Source: a virus. From it: 64,000 nt of DNA. The notes under the pieces were generated by a model. It was not told the origin of the DNA. It searched no databases and saw only the letters and a program-made list of their open reading frames with translations. Below, piece after piece: positions 59,148-64,000 of this stretch. How positions within the stretch are numbered: the stretch's first letter is position 1; each line of letters starts with the position of its first letter. The translations under genes and the position numbers were made by a program. The DNA lies in the IMG/VR virus record IMGVR_UViG_3300027754_000045, positions 89,851-153,850 of that record; one strand, written 5' to 3'.

Positions 59148-59452
59148 GTGGTAAATGAAGATTTTTAAAAGATTTTTAAGGTGTCAGACTGTATAAAGTG
59201 GGGCAGTATGGGGCGAAGTGGGGGTGTGGGATAATATGTGGAGTTTTAGCCGAAAATAGGGGTAAGAGTCTGAGGGTCAACTCGCAGCCCCTAGCAGCCC
59301 TCTCAGAGGCTCTCAGATGCCCTCAGAAGCGTCCGTAGCCTTTTTCCCGCCCTCAGCACCCCTCAGCCCTGCAACGCCGCCCTGCGGCTTTAGATACGCT
59401 CTGCCACGATCTGAGGAATCTGAGAAATCTGCGAAATTATTTAAAATTTCTC

Positions 59453-59480
59453 TTGACTTCCCCAAATTCCGCTGTATACT
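59453..59480 (+). promoter_or_regulatory. Plus-strand sigma-70-like promoter without a clear gene
   Basis: TTGACT (59453-59458), 16 bp, TATACT (59475-59480), five of six matches in each. Predicted start near 59487. Downstream there is only a 15-bp inverted repeat at 59523-59582 and no persuasive reading frame, so it may drive a small RNA opposite to the minus-strand genes. Confidence 0.5.
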
Positions 59481-59524
59481 GTGAGCAGACGCAGAAGTGC
59501 TACGGCTGTCCTCTGAGCGCACCG

Positions 59525-59580
59525 AGTTATCGGACTCCGTGGCGGCAGGGGGCGACTATCAACATTCGAGTCCGATAACT
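59525..59580. repeat. Intergenic module copy 1 (AGTCCGATAACT pair)
   Basis: AGTTATCGGACT at 59525-59536 and AGTCCGATAACT at 59569-59580 form part of a 15-bp perfect inverted repeat (59523-59537 with 59568-59582). GACTATCAAC lies between at 59554-59563. Other modules carry the 12-mer as direct repeats. Confidence 0.75.
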
Positions 59581-59582
59581 CG

Positions 59583-59643
59583 AATAATAATAAAATAAAA
59601 AAGCCTCATCTCGGTGGCTCTAAGTCAGAGTCGGATGAGGCTT
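59583..59643 (-). terminator. Rho-independent terminator
   Basis: Minus-strand AAGCCTCATC...GATGAGGCTT stem followed by TTTTTTATTTTATTATTATT. It serves the zinc-motif gene that ends at 59818. Confidence 0.75.
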
Positions 59644-59817
59644 GGGCAGGTGTGGCAGACACTCGCCTGAACTGGGATTTATACCCCGCCTGACGATTTT
59701 CCCCCTGTTGAGGGTACTTGGCGAAACAACGCAGGGTGAACAGGTGTTGCTGACACCCATGACAGAGCAGATAGGTGTTGTTTATAAGCACTCACCTACA
59801 AGGTTTTTGTATTCGTG

Positions 59818-60141
59818 TCATTTGCCGACCCTCACAGTATAGTATCCCACAGGATAATTCTTCTTTGCACAGGCTGTTCCGATATAGAACCAACCCTGAT
59901 CCCATGAATCAGACTCCTCAGCCAATACCGCATCGGCTGGCATGATCTCCTGATTCACCGTCATGTGAACCATCATAGCCGTCTTGAGGGACTTGTCCGA
60001 GATAGGCTTGCCACAGCAATGGCATTGCTGCTTCGTGACCCTCTTATGAACAGCGTACTCCTGCGCTCTAGAAGGACGCTTGGCAGGGACGCAGACGATA
60101 AGGTTTCCGTTGATGTCTTTGAGTGTTGGGTGAGTTTGCAT
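59818..60141 (-). CDS. Small zinc-motif protein
   Basis: 107 residues. CHCCGKPISDKSL near 37-49 and a later YIGTACAKK suggest a zinc site, although the second pair is incomplete. The N terminus (NGNLIVCVPAKRPSRAQEYAVHKR) is basic. Two promoter candidates lie upstream, at 60145-60174 (class 2) and 60227-60255 (sigma-70). Function unknown. Confidence 0.65.
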   Translation of the reverse strand: MQTHPTLKDINGNLIVCVPAKRPSRAQEYAVHKRVTKQQCHCCGKPISDKSLKTAMMVHMTVNQEIMPADAVLAEESDSWDQGWFYIGTACAKKNYPVGYYTVRVGK

Positions 60142-60144
60142 ACT

Positions 60145-60174
60145 GTTAGAACGCTTTCGTTAGAGGATTGTGAC
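60145..60174 (-). promoter_or_regulatory. Class-2 promoter-like element (weak -10)
   Basis: Minus-strand GTCACA (60174-60169), 14 bases, GCGTT, then TCTAAC at the -10 position. The ATG at 60141 starts four bases later, as at 58570 and 55304. Confidence 0.45.
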
Positions 60175-60226
60175 AGCAATTCCGAAACATTTCCAAAGGG
60201 GCTGGCAAACGCTGCCATCCCCCAGT

Positions 60227-60255
60227 AGTATACACCATGTTCAGGTGGTTGTCAA
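60227..60255 (-). promoter_or_regulatory. Sigma-70 promoter TTGACA-17-TATACT
   Basis: Minus-strand TTGACA (60255-60250) and TATACT (60232-60227). An ATG lies two bases from the predicted start (60218), but its 81-codon frame overlaps the zinc-motif gene out of frame. The true product is probably the gene at 60141 with a long leader. Confidence 0.6.
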
Positions 60256-60281
60256 GTGAGAAATTAAATTATTATTGTAGC

Positions 60282-60350
60282 GTCTGATAACTTCAGCCGT
60301 CCCATAACTCCCCTGCGACTATCAACTTTTCGCCGCCGAGTCCGATAACT
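60282..60350. repeat. Intergenic module copy 2
   Basis: Direct copies related to AGTCCGATAACT at 60282 (GTCTGATAACT), 60298 (CGTCCCATAACT) and 60339 (exact), with GACTATCAAC at 60317-60326. The spacing follows that of module copy 3. Confidence 0.75.
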
Positions 60351-60361
60351 CTGGCGAAATA

Positions 60362-60404
60362 ATAATAAATAAAAAACCCCCCTGCTGTTTTACGAGCAGG
60401 GGGG
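60362..60404 (-). terminator. Rho-independent terminator
   Basis: CCCCCCTGCT and AGCAGGGGGG form a 10-bp stem around an 8-base loop; the minus strand continues with TTTTTTATTTATTATTATT. It ends the DUF932 gene transcript. Confidence 0.85.
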
Positions 60405-60431
60405 TCAGACCTTTTAAAGATCGTCGAGGGG

Positions 60432-61403
60432 TCAGGCGTTCACCGCCATCCACGCTTCAGCCTGAGCGTAGGCTTTCTGCTTGATGTTCGAGCCTACCCC
60501 GAACAGGTTAGACTCCATGCGAAGGCTGTCATTGCTGTCCTCGCCCTTCACAGTACGCTCATGGTCGCACCATTGCGTCACCGCATTCACCGCTGCCCAA
60601 AGTGAACCCGCAGACTTCACGCTTGTCTGCTTGGTGTCCACCCAAAGGTTGGTACGCCACGCATCGAGAACCTGCTCGTAGCGTGTATTGCCACGACCCT
60701 GTGCCTTTGGCGTTCCGTTCATGCTGTTGTACACTTCTTGGAAGAAGGTATCAGCACTAGCCGTAGTCACTTCACGCTGTGCCAAACTGTTGCAGAACGA
60801 ATTGAAAGATGCTGCCTGACCCATTCCTGCTTCCACCCATTGCTGAATCATGGCAAACCTTGCTTTGCTGCCTGATCCGTGGCGAATTGATGCAGTATCA
60901 ATGCTGCCCTTCATACCCGCCAACGCCATCATGTAGGTGTTTTGGCAGATAATACGAACCGAGTTCAAGCCACCTGTGGTAGCCTGTGTGCAGTCATGGC
61001 TAGTGCCAAGAAAGAACCGATTCGATACGGTGTCACGCTCATCGCCGCCGATGTTGCACTCGCCAAGATCAACCTGAAAGAACACACGCTTGCCGCCATT
61101 GAGTGAACCAACCTGAACGCAACTAGTACCACTAAAGTTAGTGATTTCATAGCACAATTCGGCAAGTTCATGGTTTTGGATGCTAGTGTAGCCATCCTTA
61201 GCCACCGCAAACACCGAGCCTGTGTCCTCACGAACGATGGCACGATAATCGCCACCGCTGAACGCAGCACCATCCGCACCACACGCCACGATGGGAAGAG
61301 TAGCCACAGTCCAATCCAAACCCGCCTTCTTCATGATTGAGATGGGGTCAGCGGTGAGGGTGGAACGGTCAGCATCAGTAACATTGTAAAGTTGAATCGA
61401 CAT
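60432..61403 (-). CDS. DUF932 family protein
   Basis: 323 residues. The layout ADGAAFSGGDYRAIVREDTGSVFAVAKDGYTSIQNHELAELC followed by FFQVDLGE, LGTSHDCTQATTGG, RIICQNT and KARFAMIQ is that of DUF932, a phage- and plasmid-encoded family of unknown biochemical function. CAGGAG precedes the ATG. A monocistronic unit with its own class-2 promoter upstream, a 54-nt leader and a strong terminator. Confidence 0.88.
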   Translation of the reverse strand: MSIQLYNVTDADRSTLTADPISIMKKAGLDWTVATLPIVACGADGAAFSGGDYRAIVREDTGSVFAVAKDGYTSIQNHELAELCYEITNFSGTSCVQVGSLNGGKRVFFQVDLGECNIGGDERDTVSNRFFLGTSHDCTQATTGGLNSVRIICQNTYMMALAGMKGSIDTASIRHGSGSKARFAMIQQWVEAGMGQAASFNSFCNSLAQREVTTASADTFFQEVYNSMNGTPKAQGRGNTRYEQVLDAWRTNLWVDTKQTSVKSAGSLWAAVNAVTQWCDHERTVKGEDSNDSLRMESNLFGVGSNIKQKAYAQAEAWMAVNA

Positions 61404-61463
61404 TAGTATCTCCTGAAAGAGTTGAGTGAGAAGTGTCAGAAGGAACTTCCTGCTGACTCACAC

Positions 61464-61493
61464 AGTATAACGCATTCGGGGATTGAATGTGAC
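61464..61493 (-). promoter_or_regulatory. Class-2 promoter GTCACA-N14-GCGTT-ATACT
   Basis: Minus-strand GTCACA (61493-61488), TTCAATCCCCGAAT, GCGTTATACT with -10 TATACT at 61469-61464. Leader of about 54 nt to the DUF932 gene. Confidence 0.65.
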
Positions 61494-61547
61494 TGTGTGT
61501 GAGATTATTTTTTATTTTTTCTTGTCTATTATTATACAGGAACATCT

Positions 61548-61617
61548 AGTCCGATAACTTGTGCCGAGTCCGATAACCCCTGTGACTATCAACACACCGC
61601 TCCTGAGTCCGATAACT
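61548..61617. repeat. Intergenic module copy 3
   Basis: AGTCCGATAACT at 61548-61559, AGTCCGATAACC at 61567-61578, GACTATCAAC at 61584-61593 and AGTCCGATAACT at 61606-61617: three near-perfect direct repeats and the half-related element. The best copy of the module. Confidence 0.85.
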
Positions 61618-61635
61618 CGGTCTTGGGCGGGGCAG

Positions 61636-61670
61636 CAAAAAACCCCCCTGCCCTGTTGGGGGCAGAGGGG
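61636..61670 (-). terminator. Rho-independent terminator
   Basis: Minus-strand CCCCTCTGCCCCC pairs with GGGCAGGGGGG, followed by TTTTTTGC. It ends the transcript of the 157-residue gene. Confidence 0.75.
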
Positions 61671-61705
61671 TGGTCACACCCGTGATCTTTTCCGATCCTC
61701 CTAGT

Positions 61706-62179
61706 TTACTTCTTGATGTACTCCGTGATGTACCCGCTGATTGTGCCGTCACCGTTCACAATGCCCTTGCCATAGGCTTCGATCAGCCAAGCCATTGCTT
61801 CTCCGATCTTGTTCAACTGCTCCACATTGAGCGTGTTCATGAACTCCTTTGCCGCCCATGCCGTCATCTCATCACCGCTGTGGCTGAACACAACCAATTT
61901 CATTCCAATATGGGAACTATAGAACTCAGGGAAAATCTCCATCGAGATGTTCTCAGGTGAACCGTCGAATGTCTTACCAAACAACTCATTCTCAGGATCA
62001 CAGGCAAATTTGAACCCATCCTGATTAGCGTTATCCTTCAACAGCAACTCATCGCCTACTTCGTGATCCGAACCATCCAAGAAGAATGGAGATTCGAGCA
62101 GGTTGACCACATGGTTGTACATTCGTGAAGCGATTGACTTCTTGTTTGCCATAGTATTGATGTCTGTGAGAGAGAACAT
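61706..62179 (-). CDS. Hypothetical protein
   Basis: 157 residues from the ATG at 62179, chosen for AGAAAGG upstream and because the leader resembles that of the DUF932 gene (CTTTCAG...CTACTAATG). An in-frame ATG at 62152 (MANKKS) is an alternative. The C-terminal region AAKEFMNTLNVEQLNKIGEAMAWLIEAYG is helical; the middle is acidic. No family recognised. Confidence 0.65.
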   Translation of the reverse strand: MFSLTDINTMANKKSIASRMYNHVVNLLESPFFLDGSDHEVGDELLLKDNANQDGFKFACDPENELFGKTFDGSPENISMEIFPEFYSSHIGMKLVVFSHSGDEMTAWAAKEFMNTLNVEQLNKIGEAMAWLIEAYGKGIVNGDGTISGYITEYIKK

Positions 62180-62231
62180 TAGTAGCCTTTCTGAAAGAGG
62201 AAGTGAGCGGCAACACCTTGTTGCCTTCATC

Positions 62232-62261
62232 AGTATAACGATTATGGGGATTGAATGTGAC
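62232..62261 (-). promoter_or_regulatory. Class-2 promoter GTCACA-N14-TCGTT-ATACT
   Basis: Minus-strand GTCACA (62261-62256), TTCAATCCCCATAA, TCGTTATACT with -10 at 62237-62232. Leader about 46 nt. Confidence 0.65.
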
Positions 62262-62293
62262 ACCGCATATAAAAAAAAATAAAATTATTATCG

Positions 62294-62339
62294 AGTCCTA
62301 TAACTTCCAGAGTCCGATAACCCCATGGTGACTATCAAC
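62294..62339. repeat. Intergenic module copy 4
   Basis: AGTCCTATAACT at 62294-62305, AGTCCGATAACC at 62311-62322 and GACTATCAAC at 62330-62339. It sits between a terminator and the AT-rich region upstream of the class-2 promoter. Confidence 0.8.
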
Positions 62340-62344
62340 AAGCC

Positions 62345-62374
62345 AAAAAAATGTCCCCCCCCGAAGGGAGGGAC
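62345..62374 (-). terminator. Rho-independent terminator
   Basis: Minus-strand GTCCCTCC, CTTC loop, GGGGGGGGAC, then ATTTTTTTGG. It ends the transcript of the 109-residue gene. Confidence 0.75.
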
Positions 62375-62394
62375 GAGGCGAACCTCTTTGTTGC

Positions 62395-62724
62395 TTATTG
62401 CACACAGTCTTCATCATCCAAGTCCTCGACGGCTTCGTCGAGTTCTCCAAGCACCTTTGTTGCAGGTTCGACACTCCAACGGCTTGGTCGCTCTGCACGG
62501 TACTTGATTCGCTCAATCATCATTTTCGCCTTCTCAATCTGACACTCCAACAGGTCAATCTTGTCCTGCTGCTGACGCAGCACCACCCAAGCGTGAGCCT
62601 TCGCATTCTCGTGACGCTTGATCTTGTCCTCCATCTCCTCCTGTGTGGAGGAATCGGTGAAGAACGGAACGATTACGACAGGCTCGACGGTGGTGACGGT
62701 TGTGATTTGAATGTAGTCTTGCAT
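62395..62724 (-). CDS. Hypothetical coiled-coil protein
   Basis: 109 residues: a beta-rich start (YIQITTVTTVEPVVIVPFF), a long charged coiled-coil (about 28-75) and an acidic tail (DEAVEDLDDED). AAAGGAAACC precedes the ATG. A GGCGGAG...CTCCGCC hairpin at about 62744-62780 separates it from the upstream gene and may attenuate or process the transcript. Function unknown. Confidence 0.65.
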   Translation of the reverse strand: MQDYIQITTVTTVEPVVIVPFFTDSSTQEEMEDKIKRHENAKAHAWVVLRQQQDKIDLLECQIEKAKMMIERIKYRAERPSRWSVEPATKVLGELDEAVEDLDDEDCVQ

Positions 62725-62785
62725 TTTGGTTTCCTTTATGGAAGAAGTGGCGGAGCAGCCCCGTGGCTTACTCCGCCCACCCTCT

Positions 62786-63040
62786 TTAGTCCTTTTCCTT
62801 GAATGTGTTGTTCGCCATGAACACCTGAAGTGATGGCAACGCCTGAATCAAACGCTCCCATTGTCCCTTGTACAGCGTGACAGGGAAACGACCCAAGCCG
62901 TAGACGCTTAAAGCACCCTTCTCAGACACCTTGAAGCCGATTGGCTTGAAGTTTGTTGCCGCCTTGAGAGCAGCGTTCTCCACCGCCGCTGCCTTGAGAG
63001 CAGCGTTCTCCGCCATTAACTGTTGTAATTGATCAGACAT
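62786..63040 (-). CDS. Small protein with repeated ENAALKAA helix
   Basis: 84 residues. The start contains AENAALKAAAVENAALKAAT, an 11-residue duplicated coiled-coil unit, followed by a compact domain (FKVSEKGALSVYGLGRFPVTLYKGQWERLIQALP). GAAAGG precedes the ATG. A class-2 promoter lies upstream with a leader of about 47 nt. Function unknown. Confidence 0.7.
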   Translation of the reverse strand: MSDQLQQLMAENAALKAAAVENAALKAATNFKPIGFKVSEKGALSVYGLGRFPVTLYKGQWERLIQALPSLQVFMANNTFKEKD

Positions 63041-63093
63041 TTGTAACCTTTCATAAAGAGTTGAGTGAGGGTCAGCACCTTGCTGACTTCATC

Positions 63094-63123
63094 AGTATAA
63101 CGACTTCGGGGATTGCGTGTGAC
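63094..63123 (-). promoter_or_regulatory. Class-2 promoter GTCACA-N14-TCGTT-ATACT
   Basis: Minus-strand GTCACA (63123-63118), CGCAATCCCCGAAG, TCGTTATACT with -10 at 63099-63094. Confidence 0.65.
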
Positions 63124-63156
63124 ACCGTGCCTGTAAAAAAAATAAAATTATTATCC

Positions 63157-63201
63157 AGTCCTATAACTTCCAGCGTCCCATAACTCGTGGTGACTATCAA
63201 C
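63157..63201. repeat. Intergenic module copy 5
   Basis: AGTCCTATAACT at 63157-63168, CGTCCCATAACT at 63174-63185 and GACTATCAAC at 63192-63201, closely matching module copy 4 over its whole length. Confidence 0.8.
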
Positions 63202-63205
63202 ATCC

Positions 63206-63244
63206 CAAAAAAAATCCCCCCCGCCAACATACGGCGGGAGGGAT
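63206..63244 (-). terminator. Rho-independent terminator
   Basis: Minus-strand ATCCCTCCCGCC, loop, GGCGGGGGGGAT, then TTTTTTTGGG. It ends the transcript of the gene stopping at 63308. Confidence 0.85.
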
Positions 63245-63307
63245 CAGGGGGTTGTCGGTGGGGGGAGGGGGGGCGGCTACGATGCCGTGCCCCCCTGCCT
63301 GACACCA

Positions 63308-63691
63308 TTAGGCGATGGTTCGCAGACCCTGTGACCAAGCCACCAAGCGGCGGCTTGAGCCGTTCTCGACACGCAAGTGTCGTCGCTTCATGCGACTTAG
63401 TGGGTCGCTCTGCGGTGCGCCTACGAGCAGGTCAATACCTGCCCACTCGCTTCTATAGCGAGAGCCAAATTGGGTGCGAGCAGCCGCCTTGAGAGCGGAT
63501 CGGAAGATGTTGCCTCGTTGAGCAACCATTGTGCAAGCCCATGCGAGGCTGTTTGCCTCGTCTGAATCCAACTTTCTTGGCTGAACAACAATGTGAGCGG
63601 CAAATTCGCCCACAAGAGTGAGGCGGTGAAACGCCTCTTGGTTAGGGGTGCGGAAGGGGTTCGGACGGTTGTTGAGATTGAGTAGTGTCAT
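63308..63691 (-). CDS. Hypothetical protein from a leaderless message
   Basis: 127 residues from the ATG at 63691, seven bases after a TACAAT -10; the frame extends to 63709, but that part lies in the promoter. Helical, with RNGNIFRSALKAAART-like and RMKRRHLRVEN basic segments (residues read QRGNIFRSALKAAART). Local codon use is more GC-rich than in the structural genes. No family recognised. Confidence 0.6.
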   Translation of the reverse strand: MTLLNLNNRPNPFRTPNQEAFHRLTLVGEFAAHIVVQPRKLDSDEANSLAWACTMVAQRGNIFRSALKAAARTQFGSRYRSEWAGIDLLVGAPQSDPLSRMKRRHLRVENGSSRRLVAWSQGLRTIA

Positions 63692-63697
63692 GTCACC

Positions 63698-63727
63698 ATT
63701 GTAACGCAATTGGGGATTGAATGTGAC
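63698..63727 (-). promoter_or_regulatory. Class-2 promoter GTCACA-N14-GCGTT-ACAAT, leaderless geometry
   Basis: Minus-strand GTCACA (63727-63722), TTCAATCCCCAATT, GCGTTACAAT with -10 TACAAT at 63703-63698. The ATG at 63691 is seven bases after the -10. Confidence 0.65.
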
Positions 63728-63923
63728 GCAGGGTCAAATAAAAAAAATAATAATGGGGGGTGTCCTGTCCGAACAGTAAAATGGGTTATGGGACTCCCAA
63801 CGAGCCTCTGGGGCTAGCACACAGACTCGCAAGTGGCAAAGGACGGCAAACCACGCAGACCCCCCATCCCCATACCCCCCTATTTGATTTTCATGGATCC
63901 CCCTCTGGAAATTTTTTTTTTTT

Positions 63924-63931
63924 TATAAATA
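63924..63931 (+). promoter_or_regulatory. T4-type late promoter octamer TATAAATA at a leaderless start
   Basis: Perfect TATAAATA after a 12-base T run, followed by TATC and a GTG at 63936. It is the same arrangement as at 7584 and 8864, with an upstream T-tract that could act as an UP-like element. Confidence 0.6.
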
Positions 63932-63935
63932 TATC

Positions 63936-64000
63936 GTGCTATCCTTTATCCAATACCTCGCAGAAGCTAAAACTGCAATGGAGCGCATAGAGAGTCGTGC
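63936..64000 (+). CDS. Start of a late virion gene with capsid-targeting peptide (3' truncated)
   Basis: GTG opens a frame to the window edge reading MLSFIQYLAEAKTAMERIES and one further Arg. FIQYLAE|A closely matches the targeting peptide of T4 internal head proteins (YQEFIAE|A). Together with the late octamer four bases upstream this supports a late-expressed capsid-internal or virion gene on the plus strand. Only 21 codons are visible, so no further identity can be given. Confidence 0.5.
   Translation, partial: MLSFIQYLAEAKTAMERIESR

Larger units (their letters stand above)
59105..59817. other. About 700-bp region without a convincing gene
   Basis: It holds the promoter at 59119-59147, a GC-rich block at 59281-59400 with several CTCAG copies, the plus-strand promoter, module copy 1 and the terminator. 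Minus-strand open frames at 59313-59522 and 59606-59791 overlap these signals and lack start context. The transcribed 59644-59817 segment after the zinc-motif gene may be an untranslated tail or hold a very small gene. Confidence 0.5.

Noticed and set aside
59313-59522. Minus-strand 69-codon frame starting with GTG
   Set aside because: It crosses the plus-strand promoter and GC-rich CTCAG repeats, lacks a promoter and ribosome-binding site, and resembles no protein I know.
59973-60218. 81-codon minus-strand frame beginning near the predicted start of the 60227-60255 promoter
   Set aside because: It overlaps the Cys-motif gene at 59818-60141 in another frame over most of its length; the latter has the better protein. 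The close ATG is nevertheless in keeping with the leaderless pattern.
62325-62802. Plus-strand frames across the right-end intergenic modules and genes (for example 62398-62802)
   Set aside because: They are antisense to a supported minus-strand gene with promoter and terminator, and their similar starts (VTIN.PKK) come from the repeated GACTATCAAC module followed by A and C tracts.
63760-63990. 76-codon plus-strand frame near the right end
   Set aside because: It runs through a partial intergenic module, a T-tract and a late octamer, and overlaps the better supported GTG start at 63936 in another frame.
1-64000. Complete tRNA genes
   Set aside because: No full cloverleaf was recognised on either strand by eye; only the minihelix at 26932-26961 looks tRNA-like. 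A covariance-model search would be decisive.

Overview
The window is about 64 kb of an AT-rich, T4-like contractile-tailed bacteriophage genome. Evidence for this is a family B DNA polymerase, a UvsX-like recombinase, a gp41-like helicase with a gp61-like primase, a protein carrying contractile tail-sheath sequence, N-terminal capsid-targeting peptides ending in L-x-E followed by a small residue, and T4-type late promoter octamers (NNTAAATA). The host cannot be named. The early promoters match bacterial sigma-70, and a B12-dependent ribonucleotide reductase plus a CobS/CobT-like pair recall phages of aquatic bacteria.

Layout: (1) 1-14.0 kb, plus strand: host-recognition genes. They are the 3' part of a giant protein with about ten IPT/TIG repeats followed by lyase-like and glycosidase-like regions, a collagen-like fibre, a YadA-like fibre and small accessory structural proteins. 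(2) 14.1-23.6 kb, plus strand: a tightly coupled replication and nucleotide operon (DUF1599-like protein, DNA polymerase, tiny membrane protein, UvsX, helicase, primase, acidic protein, ThyX, NrdJ) behind one sigma-70-like promoter. (3) 23.6-42.3 kb, mostly minus strand: late virion and lysis-like genes with late promoter octamers. They include a 1187-residue protein that looks like a tail sheath split by an RCC1-like beta-propeller, and five proteins with N-terminal capsid-targeting peptides. A plus-strand islet at 26.0-28.2 kb holds a trypsin-like protease, a GIY-YIG endonuclease and a RuvC-like resolvase. (4) 42.3-45.2 kb, minus strand: a GNAT-like protein, an HNH/AP2-like protein, a small basic protein next to a six-copy 28-bp palindromic tandem array, a zinc ribbon and a metallopeptidase. 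(5) 45.2-59.1 kb, minus strand: a chain of about eight short early operons of small proteins, plus the MoxR/CobS-like ATPase and its VWA partner. Genes overlap at ATGA or TAATG, and many open reading frames of 26-55 codons complete the chain. (6) 59.1-64 kb: single-gene minus-strand units, most with its own terminator, a repeated intergenic motif (AGTCCGATAACT) and a second promoter class (GTCACA-N14-KCGTT-TATACT). The first codons of the next plus-strand late gene lie at the right edge.

The most unusual features are: sigma-70 promoters placed so that transcription should begin on the start codon (leaderless early genes), with late octamers doing the same for several late genes; a second conserved promoter class; the intergenic AGTCCGATAACT module; the TTACGATSATCGTAA array; and the propeller-bearing sheath. 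These are read from sequence only. No database search was possible, and family assignments rest on recognised motifs.
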